The notes under the pieces: generated by a model
What the model was told of the DNA's origin: nothing
The model's database searches: none
The model's input: the letters and a program-made list of their open reading frames with translations, nothing else
Position numbers and translations under genes: made by a program
In this document: positions 45,863-56,200 of the stretch, piece after piece
Layout: each line of letters opens with the position of its first letter
How positions within the stretch are numbered: position 1 is the stretch's first letter
Assembly: GCA_009783295.1 (NCBI GenBank)
Contig: WRHK01000007.1
Coordinates: forward strand, 1-64,000
Direction of reading: 5' to 3'
Length of the DNA: 64,000 nt
DNA from: Promicromonosporaceae bacterium
GTDB lineage: Bacteria; Actinomycetota; Actinomycetes; Actinomycetales; Cellulomonadaceae

Positions 45863-46159
45863 GTGACGACGGACCGCCTGGTGGTCGACGTCGGGCTGGT
45901 GAGCGGCACGGCGAGCGACCTGAACGCGATCGTCGCCGAGTTCGACACCGCCGACACGTACGCGGACGCCGTGGCCGACGCCGTCGGGGTGGACGAGCTC
46001 GCCGACGCGGTCCGGTCGTTCGCGCACGGCTGGAAGGTCAAGCGCGGCAAGCTGCACGACTCGATCGCGAACCTCGCCGAGCTCACGTCCGCCGTCGCGA
46101 CGGAGCTGGCGAAGGCCGACAAGGACCTCGCGGACAGCGTGAAGGGGAAGGCCTCGTGA
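45863..46159 (+). CDS. WXG100-like small helical protein
   Basis: The protein has 98 residues, nearly all predicted helical, with a central turn RSFAHGWKVKRGKLHDSIAN, where GWK stands near the place of the WXG motif. Length, helical hairpin form and position at the start of a substrate operon fit the WXG100 superfamily. Such proteins act as secreted partners or chaperones for larger T7SS substrates encoded next to them. AGGGGAG precedes the GTG start. The next gene overlaps by 4 bases. Confidence 0.7.
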   Translation: MTTDRLVVDVGLVSGTASDLNAIVAEFDTADTYADAVADAVGVDELADAVRSFAHGWKVKRGKLHDSIANLAELTSAVATELAKADKDLADSVKGKAS

Positions 46160-47472
46160 CCGACTGGGAGCCGCTCGCGGCGTCCGACCCGATCCCCGGC
46201 GACCCGACGGTCTCGGCGAACGCCGGCACCTACTACTCGGGCATCGCCACCGACATGTCGCGCGCGTACGCGGCGCTGGGCGTCATCGGCGACCTCGACG
46301 GGTTCGAGTCGCAGGCGCTCGAGGCGCTGCGCGGCAAGGCCGACGACGTCCGCTCCGAGGTGGTCAAGGCGCAGGGGCGCTACGCCGCGGCGGGCAAGGC
46401 CCTGTCCGGCTACTCCGTGCACCACCAGGAGGCCAAGGACGCCGCCGCGGCCCTGCTGGTCAAGGTGCAGGCCCAGCAGACGGCGGTCGACGAGGCGAAC
46501 CGCCACCTCACCACCGCCCAGACGGGCTACGACTCCGCGGTCACCACGGCCCAGCACACGGGCACGCCGGTAGACACCGAGGTGAGCAGCACCCTGACCC
46601 GCGCGCAGACGGCGCACGGCGAGGCGGTCAGCACGCTCAACGGCCTGATCGGCGACCTCCCGGCGATCCTCACCACGCTCAGGCAGCGCGCGCACGACGC
46701 CGCGAAGGCGATCGACGACGCCGTCGGGGCCGACGGGCTCAAGGACGGCTGGTGGGAGCACTGGGGGTCAAAGCTCGCGCACTTCGTCTCCGAGTGGGCG
46801 GGCAAGATCTCGCTGTGGGCGGGCGTCGCGTCGCTGCTGCTGGGGTGGGTGCCGATCCTCGGGCAGATCATCGCCGTCGTCGCGCTCGTGGCCACCGTGG
46901 CCGCGCTCGTCGCCGACATCGCCCTGCTCGCGGAGGGCGAGGGCGACTGGCTCACCGTCATCCTCGACGTCGTCGGGCTGATCTCCCTCGGCGCAGGCAA
47001 GGTGGTGGGCGACGCCGGCAAGGGGCTCGCGGCCAAGGGCCTGGCGCAGGGCGCGAGCCGCAGCAGCCGGGTGGCCGCGAAGGCCAGCCGCTTCGGCAGC
47101 CCCGCCAACCGGGCGGCGGCCCGGACGGTGTGGAAGGACGCGGCGGCGGGCATGAAGGCCCCGACGACGACGCGCCTCTACAACCCCGGCACGTGGTTCA
47201 AGTCGGGCTGGAACTCGTTCTCCGGCCTGGGCGCGCGGGGCAAGTTCATGACGTTCCTCGGTCAGGGCGACGGTGCCCGGACGTACCAGATGCTGCAGAA
47301 TGCGAACCGCTTCGACAAGTTCGCCAAGAACGCGACGGCGTACCCGAAGACGATGCGCAACCTGGGCTCGTTCAACCCGCTGCAGGTGGGAAGCCTGGGG
47401 TCGGCCATCGTGCCGTACACCCTCACCGCGGTCGGCGTGGCCGTCCCGGTGACCAAGGAGGTCATGAACTAG
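46156..47472 (+). CDS. Putative T7SS substrate with N-terminal secretion-signal domain
   Basis: The protein has 438 residues. The N-terminus WEPLAASDPIPGDPTVSANA resembles the putative T7SS signal domain of actinobacterial effectors. It is followed by about 180 residues of coiled helices (EAKDAAAALLVKVQAQQTAV). A hydrophobic central part (ISLWAGVASLLLGWVPILG, IIAVVALVATVAALVADIA and VILDVVGLISLGAG) could insert in membranes. The last 130 residues are basic with LYNPGTWFKSGWNSFSGLG. No known toxin fold was recognised. It is coupled to the WXG100-like gene upstream, its likely partner. Confidence 0.65.
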   Translation: MTDWEPLAASDPIPGDPTVSANAGTYYSGIATDMSRAYAALGVIGDLDGFESQALEALRGKADDVRSEVVKAQGRYAAAGKALSGYSVHHQEAKDAAAALLVKVQAQQTAVDEANRHLTTAQTGYDSAVTTAQHTGTPVDTEVSSTLTRAQTAHGEAVSTLNGLIGDLPAILTTLRQRAHDAAKAIDDAVGADGLKDGWWEHWGSKLAHFVSEWAGKISLWAGVASLLLGWVPILGQIIAVVALVATVAALVADIALLAEGEGDWLTVILDVVGLISLGAGKVVGDAGKGLAAKGLAQGASRSSRVAAKASRFGSPANRAAARTVWKDAAAGMKAPTTTRLYNPGTWFKSGWNSFSGLGARGKFMTFLGQGDGARTYQMLQNANRFDKFAKNATAYPKTMRNLGSFNPLQVGSLGSAIVPYTLTAVGVAVPVTKEVMN

Positions 47473-48083
47473 TGGCAGCACCAGGCGGCCCCATGCCGTG
47501 GGACGAGGCCCAGGTCGTGCAGCTCCCGGAGCGGCCCGGCTGGGTCTTCTGGGTCGCCGGGCTCGACGACGCTGGAGTCGCCGAGGTCGCTGCCGGCGTG
47601 CCCGGCGGGGCCGACGACGAGGCCGTCCGTGGCGCGATCCGGGCGCTCGACGCCGACGCCGCCGGGTCCGCCAACGCCTGGGGCGCGGGCCTCTGGTTCC
47701 CCGCCGACCAGGGCCACGAGGCCCGCGCAGGCCTGCTGCTGAGCACGTTCCCCGAGCGCGGCGACCGCGACAAGGCCTACAGGCGGTTCGTCAAGGACGC
47801 GCGCAAGCTGCCGCGCCTGCCCGGCGTGACGATCAGCTCGTACGACGTCGGCGAGGGCGCCGTGGACCTCGGCCCGTTCGTGGAGCAGGTGATCGACACC
47901 GCGCCCGCCTCGGGCGAGCTCGAGCTGCGCTGGCGGTACACGATCTTCCCCGAGGTCAAGGACGAGGTGGTCGGCCTCGAGTTCCAGACCGTCCACGCGG
48001 AGCTCCTCGACGCGATCGAGGACGAGATCCAGTACCTCCTGGAGCACCTGTACTACCGCGTGCCGGAGGGCTGGGAGGCATGA
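47472..48083 (+). CDS. Unknown soluble protein in the T7SS substrate operon
   Basis: The protein has 203 residues. The GTG start shares one base with the stop of the putative substrate gene (TAGTG), so translation is coupled. Sequence landmarks are MPWDEAQVVQLPERPGWVFW, WGAGLWFPADQGHEARAGLL and LELRWRYTIFPEVKDEVVG. There is no signal peptide or membrane helix, so it is probably cytoplasmic. A chaperone (EspG-like in role) or immunity function is possible by position; no family was recognised. Confidence 0.6.
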   Translation: MAAPGGPMPWDEAQVVQLPERPGWVFWVAGLDDAGVAEVAAGVPGGADDEAVRGAIRALDADAAGSANAWGAGLWFPADQGHEARAGLLLSTFPERGDRDKAYRRFVKDARKLPRLPGVTISSYDVGEGAVDLGPFVEQVIDTAPASGELELRWRYTIFPEVKDEVVGLEFQTVHAELLDAIEDEIQYLLEHLYYRVPEGWEA

Positions 48084-48703
48084 TCGAGGCCGAGCAGCCG
48101 GACGACGTGCGCGTCGCCTTCCGCGCGGCCGCCACCGAGTGGCGGTTCGTGCTGCCGAAGGGGTGGTGGAGCGTGCCGCTCGACGACCCGGCGCGCATCG
48201 ACGAGCGCGTGCGCACCATCGTCGTCGAGCGGCTGGGACGGCGCGACGACCGCGCCCGCGCCCGCCGCGACGCGCGCGAGAACCTCGCCGCCGCCGCCCA
48301 CGAGGCCGCCGCCCACGACGGCGTCAGCCTGACAGTGTTCGGCATGGAGATCGCGGGCATCGCCCTCACGGGCACGATGGCCGTGTTTGCCCACGGCGCC
48401 GCCGGCGACGGCGAGGAGCTGCTGCCGCACCTCGCCGCGGCCGCCACGGGCGCCGACGTCGACCAGCAGCGACTGCCCGACGGCTGGGTGCTGCGCGCCG
48501 TGCGCGCGAGCGCGATCGAGCGCACCGGCGCCGACGGCAACCCGCTGCTCCCCGAGCTGCGCGCCGACTACTGGACCGAGAGAGAGGGCCTGGGCCAGGT
48601 GCTGCAGATCTCCTTCACCACGCCGTTCGTCCCGCTGCGCGCGGCGATGGTCGAGCTGTTCGACGCCGTCGTGCTGTCGCTGCACCCGGTGGTGACCGCA
48701 TGA
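48080..48703 (+). CDS. Unknown protein in the T7SS substrate operon
   Basis: The protein has 207 residues. It contains EWRFVLPKGWWSVPLDDP, a basic helical part (RARARRDARENLAAAAHEAA) and a C-terminal SFTTPFVPLRAAMVELFDAV. The region GMEIAGIALTGTMAVFAHGA is apolar but reads like buried strands. It overlaps its neighbours by 4 bases. No family was recognised; being co-encoded with the preceding 203-residue protein suggests that the two work together. Confidence 0.6.
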   Translation: MIEAEQPDDVRVAFRAAATEWRFVLPKGWWSVPLDDPARIDERVRTIVVERLGRRDDRARARRDARENLAAAAHEAAAHDGVSLTVFGMEIAGIALTGTMAVFAHGAAGDGEELLPHLAAAATGADVDQQRLPDGWVLRAVRASAIERTGADGNPLLPELRADYWTEREGLGQVLQISFTTPFVPLRAAMVELFDAVVLSLHPVVTA

Positions 48704-48990
48704 CGCCGCCGGGCGACGGCCCCGGGCCGCTGCTGATCGCGGCCGTGGTGGTCGCGGTGCTCGTGGCGCTGTTCTTCCTTGCCTGGTCGCTCGGGCTGTG
48801 GAAGCGGTTCGTGCCCGTGGCCCGGATGCGCGGCGTCAAGGACGTGCTGGTGCCGACCCTGTGGATCGCCGCGGCGCTGGTCGTGTCGATCGGCCTTGTC
48901 TGGGGCGCGCAGACGTACGAGAAGCACCAACGCGACGCCGCGTGGGACCGCTACGAGCAGTACCAGCGACAGCACGGCGCCGGCTCATGA
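48700..48990 (+). CDS. Small two-helix membrane protein
   Basis: The protein has 96 residues. Two membrane helices (LLIAAVVVAVLVALFFLAWS and VLVPTLWIAAALVVSIGLVW) flank a basic loop (KRFVPVARMRGVK), and a charged helical tail (HQRDAAWDRYEQYQRQ) ends the protein. It overlaps both neighbours by 4 bases. It could be a small membrane component of the secretion apparatus, which lacks recognisable EsaA, EssA or EssB here. Confidence 0.65.
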   Translation: MTPPGDGPGPLLIAAVVVAVLVALFFLAWSLGLWKRFVPVARMRGVKDVLVPTLWIAAALVVSIGLVWGAQTYEKHQRDAAWDRYEQYQRQHGAGS

Positions 48991-49577
48991 CGGGCTCCCG
49001 GATCGGGTGGGCGACCGCCGGCGTCGTCCTCCTCGTGGCGGCGGCCCGGCTGTGGGCCACCCACCGCTCGGGGGACGCGAGCGGCACGACGACGACGGTC
49101 TCGATCCTCGCCGTCCTGCTGGTCATCGTGGCCACGCTCGCCTGGGCGGTGCGCGCCGCGGGCCGGTGCGCTCGCAACGCGGCCCGGCACCGCCCGGGCG
49201 CCCTGGTGGTGCCCGGCTTCACGACGGCCGAGATGCCCCGCCTGGCGGACGCTGCGGGCGCGCGCGCCAAGGGCTGGCTGACCACGGGCGGCAGCCCGGT
49301 CGCGATCGTCGCCGTGCCCGGCGGGTTCGAGGTGTGGGGGCCGCGCGACGCCGCCCCGCGCTGGACGGTGCGCGCGGTGCCCGGCGGCGTCGCGGTGCGC
49401 GAAGCCGTGTTCGGGTCGCGGCGGGCGCCCGCCGTCTGGCTGTCCGACGGCGCGGCGCAGGCCGCGCTCATGCCCGCCTACCGCCCGCTGCGGGCCACGG
49501 GCGGGCGCGTCGGCGCCGACGTCCAGCGCGCCGTCGACGAGCTGACCAGCGCCGTCGGTGCGGGGCGCGACGGCTGA
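48987..49577 (+). CDS. Membrane-anchored protein of unknown function
   Basis: The protein has 196 residues. Two N-terminal helices (IGWATAGVVLLVAAARLW and VSILAVLLVIVATLAWAVR) are followed by a soluble beta-rich domain (SPVAIVAVPGGFEVWGPRD, APRWTVRAVPGGVAVRE). It ends the substrate operon and lies just before copy 3 of the palindromic operator. No family was recognised. Confidence 0.62.
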   Translation: MTGSRIGWATAGVVLLVAAARLWATHRSGDASGTTTTVSILAVLLVIVATLAWAVRAAGRCARNAARHRPGALVVPGFTTAEMPRLADAAGARAKGWLTTGGSPVAIVAVPGGFEVWGPRDAAPRWTVRAVPGGVAVREAVFGSRRAPAVWLSDGAAQAALMPAYRPLRATGGRVGADVQRAVDELTSAVGAGRDG

Positions 49578-49588
49578 CCGGGCTGTGG

Positions 49589-49606
49589 ATGGGGACCGGT
49601 CCCCAT
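49589..49606. promoter_or_regulatory. Palindromic operator, copy 3 (ahead of the WXG100 gene)
   Basis: ATGGGGACCGGTCCCCAT is a perfect 18-bp palindrome. It is followed by CGACGC as in copy 2, and a -10-like TAGCCT lies 23 bases downstream (49,630-49,635). This equal spacing in two promoters supports a regulatory role. Confidence 0.68.
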
Positions 49607-49689
49607 CGACGCCCCCTTGCCGGGTGGCCTAGCCTGCGACGCGGAGGGACGGCCGAGGGGGCCGGCCATGACCACGAGGGGTTCACGCC

Positions 49690-49986
49690 ATGTCGAACAT
49701 GAACGTCACCTACGCCGAGCTCGACAACACCGCCAACCAGCTCACCCAGGGCCAGAGCGACCTGGAGCAGACGCTGTCCAACCTGCAGCACATCGTCGCC
49801 AACCTGGTCTCGGCCGGCTTCGTGACCGACCAGGCGTCGGGCGCGTTCCAGCAGTCGTACGACGAGTTCACCACCGGTGCGAAGCAGACCGTCCAGGGCC
49901 TCGAGGGCATGGCGCAGTTCCTCAAGGCGGCGGCGCAGACGCTGTCCGACGTGGACTCGCAGCTGGCCCAGGGCATCCGCGGCTGA
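49690..49986 (+). CDS. WXG100 (ESAT-6-like) protein without the WXG motif
   Basis: The protein has 98 residues. It forms a helix-turn-helix hairpin: MNVTYAELDNTANQLTQGQS, then the turn LVSAGFVTDQASGAFQQSYD and a second helix ending KAAAQTLSDVDSQLAQGI. The length and the pattern A-F-Q-x2-Y around the second helix are as in EsxA. The Trp-x-Gly of the turn is replaced by SAGF. It is monocistronic between the substrate operon and the giant Ig/FN3 gene. It is the best candidate for the core secreted dimer of this system. Confidence 0.82.
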   Translation: MSNMNVTYAELDNTANQLTQGQSDLEQTLSNLQHIVANLVSAGFVTDQASGAFQQSYDEFTTGAKQTVQGLEGMAQFLKAAAQTLSDVDSQLAQGIRG

Positions 49987-50102
49987 CCTGCCGCCGTGCT
50001 CGTGGGGCGGTCCCGGGGATGCCCCGGGGCCGCCTTCTCGCGCGCGGGCCGGCCAGGCCCGCGTGCGTGAGACAGACCGGACGCCGCTGAGCAGTCCGGG
50101 AG

Positions 50103-50122
50103 CGGGTGAGTATCCTCACCCG
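50103..50122. promoter_or_regulatory. Palindromic element over a probable -10 box
   Basis: CGGGTGAG-TATC-CTCACCCG has 8-base arms around TATC, and contains a -10-like TATCCT. It lies 81 bases ahead of the giant Ig/FN3 gene. It differs from the ATGGGGAC palindrome. Confidence 0.5.
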
Positions 50123-50202
50123 TGCCGTGGGGGCGGCGAGCCCTCCCGGCGCCGTGGTGCGACGGACCGGTCGCGCCGCGCCACCGATTCGTAGGGGAGA
50201 CG

Positions 50203-53200
50203 ATGGCGGGACACCGACGGCTCGTGGCGGCGGGCGTGGTCACCGTGCTCGCCGGCTCCGTGGTCACCGCGGCGCTCCTGTACGACGGCCAGGCCACGGC
50301 CGAGGTGAACCTCAACGACTCGGGCGTGTGGGTCACCAACCAGGCCACCGGCATGCTCGGCCGGTTCAACACCGAGTCGCAGGCCATCGACGGCACGCTG
50401 CTCGCGGGCTCCACGGGCTTCGACGTGCAGCAGCAGGCCCAGCGCGTGCTCCTCACCGACGCCGGTGCCAGCGCCGCCGCGACGGTGGACCCCGCCCACC
50501 TCGAGCTCGGCGGCCGGCTCAAGGCCCCCAACGGCGCCCAGGTGGTGTCCGGCGGGGCGACCACGGCGGTGCTCGACGACGCCACCGGCCGCCTGTGGGT
50601 GCTGCCCTTCGAGGGCGTCGGGGCGTTCGACCCGGACAAGGCCAAGCCGGTCGCCACCGTCAAGGGCGGCGGCGCGCTCGCCGTCTCGCAGAGCGGCACC
50701 GTGGTGGTGGCGTCCCCGCGGCAGCGGGCGCTGTACCGCGTGCCGTCCAGCCCGTCGGGCCGCCCGGGCGCTGTCACCCGCGACGACCTCGACGTCAAAG
50801 CGGGCGACGAGCTCGCGGTCACGACGGTGGGCGACGACGCCGTGGTGCTCGACCGGTCCGCCGGGAAGCTCGTGCTGCCGGGCGGCCACACCGTCACGCT
50901 CGCGGACGCCGGGTCGGCCCAGCTCCAGCAGCCGTCGGCGGCGTCGGACCACGTGCTCGTGGCCACGCAGCGGGGGCTCGTGTCGCAGCCGCTGGGCGGC
51001 GGCGACGCCCTGGTCCACGAGGCGGCGGGGGAGCCCGCGGCTCCCGTGCAGCTGGGCGGCTGCGCGTACGGCGCCTGGTCGCAGACCGGCAAGGTGGTGC
51101 GCGACTGCGCCGGCACCTCCCGCGACCTCGACACCACGCTCGACGGCATGAGCCCCGAGGCCAAGCTCGAGTACCGCGTCAACCGCGACGCCATCGTGCT
51201 CAACGACCTGGCGGCGGGCACGCTGTGGATGGCCGCCGAGAAGTTCCGCATGGTGAACGACTGGGACCAGACGGTCCCGGAGGACGCCCAGGGCGCCAAG
51301 AAGCAGTCCGAGGACTCCACGCCCGAGCAGGTCGACCAGACGGTGGCCGACCGGTCCAAGCAGGACCGCCCGCCCATCGCCAAGGCCGACGCGCTCGGCG
51401 CGCGCCCCGGCAGCACCACGGTGCTCGACGTGCTGGGCAACGACGTCGACCCCGACGGCGACGTCATCGCCGCCTCCGTGCTCCAGCCGCCCACGCGGCC
51501 TGGCGTCGAGATCCAGCAGATCGAGGGCGGCGCCGCCCTCCAGGCCGTGGTCGCGCCCGACGCGAGCGGCAGCTACACGTTCAACTACCGCGTCGACGAC
51601 GGCCGCGGCCTGCACGCCGACGCCCAGGTGACGCTCTCCATCACGCCCGACGGTAAGAACGGCGCGCCCGTCCAGACGGGCAAGCCCGTGCTCAAGGTCG
51701 CCCGCGGCGGCACGGCGTCGGTCAAGGTGCTGCCCTACTTCACGGACCCCGACGGCGACGCGCTCATGCTCACGTCGGCGTCGACGTCGTCGCCCGCCGA
51801 CGAGGTGCGCTCCCGCCCGGACGGCAGCATCGAGCTGCGCGACGGCGGCCAGTCCACGGGCCGCAAGATCATCGACGTCACGGTGGCCGACGCGCTCGGC
51901 CTGGTGACCAAGGGCCAGGTGCTGGTCGACGTGTCGGCCACGCCGTCGCCGCCCGTCGCCGTCGGTGACCACGTGGTGGTGCCCGCCGGGCAGCCCGTCA
52001 CGGTGCACCCGCTGGCCAACGACTCCGACCCCGACGGCGACCCGCTGAGCCTGGTCGGCGTGGGCCAGGCGGCCCCCGCCACCATCACCCCCAACCTCGA
52101 CGCGGGCACGTTCACGTTCCGCTCGCCCGAGCCCGGACCTTACGAGCTCACCTACCAGGTCAGCGACGGCCCCGCCGCGACGACGGGCCTGGTGCGGGTC
52201 GACGTGCTCGCGCCCGAGCAGACCAAGGCCGCGCCGGTGGTGGTCGAGGACCAGGCGCTGCTGCCCGCGGGCGGCCGCACGCTCGTGGACGTGCTGGCCA
52301 ACGACACCGACCCCGCCGGCGGCGTGCTGGTGGTGCAGTCGGTCGACGTGCCCGCCGACGCCGGGATCAGCGTCGCCGTGCTGGCCCACCAGGTGCTGCG
52401 CATCACCGAGGTGCGCCGCCTCGACCAGCCGACCACCCTGCGCTACACCGTCTCGAACGGGTCGGCCACGGCCACGGGCGAGGTGCGGGTGGTGCCCGTG
52501 CCGCCGCCCACGCGCCTGCGCCCGCCGGACGCCGCCCCCGACGAGGTCACCGTGCACACGGGCGACGTCGTGACGGTGCCGGTGCTCGCCAACGACACGC
52601 ACCCGGACGGCCTCCAGCTCTCGCTCGCCCCCGACCTGGTCGAGAAGCCCGACGCGTCCCTCGGCGACGCGTTCGTGTCGGGCGACGTGGTCCGGTTCCA
52701 CGCCGGTACCAAGGCGGGCACGGCCTACGCCGTCTACAAGGTGACCGACCCCAACGGGCAGTCGAGCTCGGCGCAGGTGACCATCCACGTGCGCGGCAAC
52801 GCCGAGAACTCTCCGCCCGTGGCGCCCGACGTCGACGCCCGCGTGCTCGCGGGGGCCGCGGTGCGCGTCGACCTGCCGCTCGACGGCATCGACCCCGACG
52901 GCGACTCCGTGGTGCTCACGGGCGTCGCGTCCCCGCCGTCGCAGGGCACGGCGCGCGTGGTCGGCGGCTCGCTCGAGTACGAGGCGGCGCCGACGTCGGC
53001 CGGCACGGACACGTTCACCTACGCGGTCGAGGACGCCCGCGGGGCCTCCGCGACCGGCACCGTCCGTGTGGGCATCGCCCCGCGCGCCGACGGCAACCGC
53101 GCCCCGGTCACCACGGACGACGCCGTCTCGGTCCGGCCCGGCCGCACCGTGGCGGTGCCGGTGACGAGCAACGACTCCGACCCGGACGGCGACCGGATCG

Positions 53201-56200
53201 GCCTGGTCGCGCAGATGCTCCAGGGCGGCGAGGCGCTCGCGCCCAAGATCGTCGGCGACGACGTCGTCGTGACCACGCCGCATGACGACGGCACCACGAG
53301 CTTCTACTACGGCGTCCAGGACCCGTACGGCGCCCGCGCCAGCGGCGCCGTCACGGTGACCACGAGCAGCAAGGCGCCCCTGCTGCGCCCGCTCGCGCAG
53401 GACGACGTGCTCACGCGCGAGCAGGTCTACGGCCACAAGACCGTCACGGTGGACGTGCGCGCCAACGACTCCGACCCGGACGGCACGGCCACCGCGCTCA
53501 AGGTCTCGTCCGGCGATGCCGGCGTCACCGTGAGCGCCGACGGCAAGCTCGTGATCCCCGTGACGGCACACCGCCAGGTGATCACGTACACGGACACCGA
53601 CGTCGACGGGCTCACCGCCGAGGCGTTCGTCGACGTGCCCGGGTCGCCCACCGCCGACGGCCGGGCGCTGCCGGCGCTGCGCCAGGGCCCGCCGCTCCAG
53701 GTGACGGCCGGCCAGCCGCTCCAGCTCGACCTGACCCGCCTGGTGCTCGTGGGCAAGGGCCGCGCCCCGCGCATCACGCAGGAGCGCACCGTCAAGGGCG
53801 TCGACGGCATCGTCAAGGTGACCGGCCCGACGGGGATCACGTTCACATCCGCGCCCGACTACGCCGGCCCCGCGTCGGTGACGTTCGAGGTCACGGACGG
53901 CAGCGGCCCGGACGACCCCGAGGGGCTCAAGGCCGTGCTCACGCAGCCCATCACCGTGGTGCCGGCCAAGAACCAGCCGCCGACGCTGACCACCGGCACG
54001 GTCCAGGTGGCGGCGGGCGACCAGGCGCAGCTCGACCTGTCGCGCATCGCGACGGACCCCGACGGCGACGCGCTGACGTTCGCCGCGACGGCCGGCGCCA
54101 AGGGCATCGCGGTCTCGGTGCAGGGCTCGACCCTCCATGTGCAGGCCGACCCCGAGGTCGCGAAGGGCACCTCCGTACCGCTCACGCTCACGGTGCGCGA
54201 CGGCGTCAACCCGCCCGTCCAGGGCAAGGTGACGGTCCAGGTGGTGGCGTCGACGGCACCGCTGGTGCACGCCAACCCGGACTCCGTGCCGGACGCCCAC
54301 CAGGGCGAGCCCGTGTCGGTGGACGTGCTGGCCAACGACACCAACCCGTTCCCGGGCAAGGACCTGCAGCTCATCGACGCCCTCATCGAGACGGGCAAGG
54401 GCACTCCGCCCACCGTGTCGGGCAGCAAGGTCACGGTCACGCCGGACGCCGACTTCAAGGGCGTCATGGTGGTGCGCTACCGCGTGGGCGACGCGACCCA
54501 CGACCCCGACCGCCAGGTCGAGGGCACCCTCACGCTCACGGTGCTGGGCAAGCCCGACGCGCCGGCCAAGCCGCGCGTCGAGGAGGTCCGCTCCCAGACG
54601 GTGGTGCTCACGTGGGAGCCGCCGGCCGACAACGGTTCGCCCATCACCAGCTACACCGTGACGTCCGACCAGGGCACCACCCAGGACTGCGCCACCACGA
54701 CGTGCACGCTGACCGGCCTCACCAACAACGTGAAGTACCACTTCACGGTGGTGGCGAACAACGACGTCGGCGCCTCGCCCGCGTCGCCGGCCTCCGACGA
54801 GGCGCGGCCCGACGAGCGGCCCGACCCGCCCGTCGCGCCCACCCTCGCGTTCGGCGACAAGAGCATCACCGTGACCTGGACGGACGCGACGTACACCGAC
54901 CGCTCGCCCATCACGTGCGTGACGCTCGAGATCTCGCCCGCTCCGGCGTCGGGCGCCACGCAGGTGGACTGCCCGACCAGCCCCTACACGTGGACGGGCC
55001 TCACCAACGGCACCGCCTACAAGGTGCGGATCCAGGCGAAGAACGACGCGCCCGACCCGTCCGACTGGGGCGACTGGTCGGCCGAGATGATCCCTGCCGG
55101 CGTGCCCGCCACCCCGGGCGCGCCGACGGCGACCAACGCCGACACCACGCTCGGCGGCCAGGCCACGGTCGTGTGGGTCGCCCCGGACGGCAACGGCGAC
55201 GCCGTCGCGACGTACTCCGTGGACGAGCTCCAGGGCGGGTCCGTCGTCAAGACGGTGACCGTGCCCGACGGCGCGACCACCACGACGTTCGGCGGCCTGG
55301 ACAAGGCGGCGACGTACACCTACCGGGTCACCGCCGAGAACAAGGCCGGCAAGTCCGCGGTGTCGGCCGAGTCGAACGCCGTCGTGCCCTCGGGCACCCC
55401 GGCCGACATGGCCGCTCCGACGGCGTCGCGCACCGGGGCCGGGGCGATCCACGTGACGTGGCCCGCGGCCGGCACGTTCAACGGCGGCGGCGGCACCTAC
55501 ATCGTGTACCAGAACGGATCGCAGATCCGCTCCGGGGTGACGGGCACGTCGATCGACGTCACGGGCCTGAACCCGACGACGAAGTACACGTTCGCGGTCC
55601 AGGCCTGCAACGCGCAGTCCCGCTGCGGGGCCAAGTCGCCCGAGTCGAACGGCGTCACGCCGTTCACCACGCCGAGCATGCCGCAGCCGGCCTGGCACCG
55701 GTCGAGTGCCACCGACGGCTACTTCTCGGTGGCCGGCCCGTCGAGCAACGGTGGCGACGCCGTCGACCAGATCGAGTGGCGGCTGTACCGCAACGGCTCG
55801 CAGACGCAGTCGGGCACGGCCACGTCCTGGCCGTTCGACGTGCAGGTGAACCCGGGGTACTCGATCACGTTCGAGCTCCAGGCCCGGGCGCACAACTCCG
55901 CCGGGTGGAGCGGCTGGGCGTCTGCCAGCGGCCGCACCGACGACCCGCCGGCCCCCACAGCCGTGGTGTCGCACGGGTCGGGCGCCGTCGGGCAGCCTGG
56001 GTGCACCGACCCGAGCTGCGCGTACTTCAGTGTGACGCTGGCGAACTTCTCTGCGGGCACGCACACCGTCGAGTGCTGGGGCGACAACGGTGGCGCGCAC
56101 AACGTGGCGAGCACCTACACGATGAACCTGCCCGCCAACGGGACCGTCCAGCCGCAGTGCTACTACGGCTATCCCAACCGGCACGTGTGGGTGCGTATCG

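Noticed and set aside
50116..56184. A 2,022-codon open frame antisense to the giant Ig/FN3 gene
   Set aside because: Its translation is Arg/His/Gly-rich low-complexity with no domain. It mirrors the codon structure of the real gene in very GC-rich DNA.
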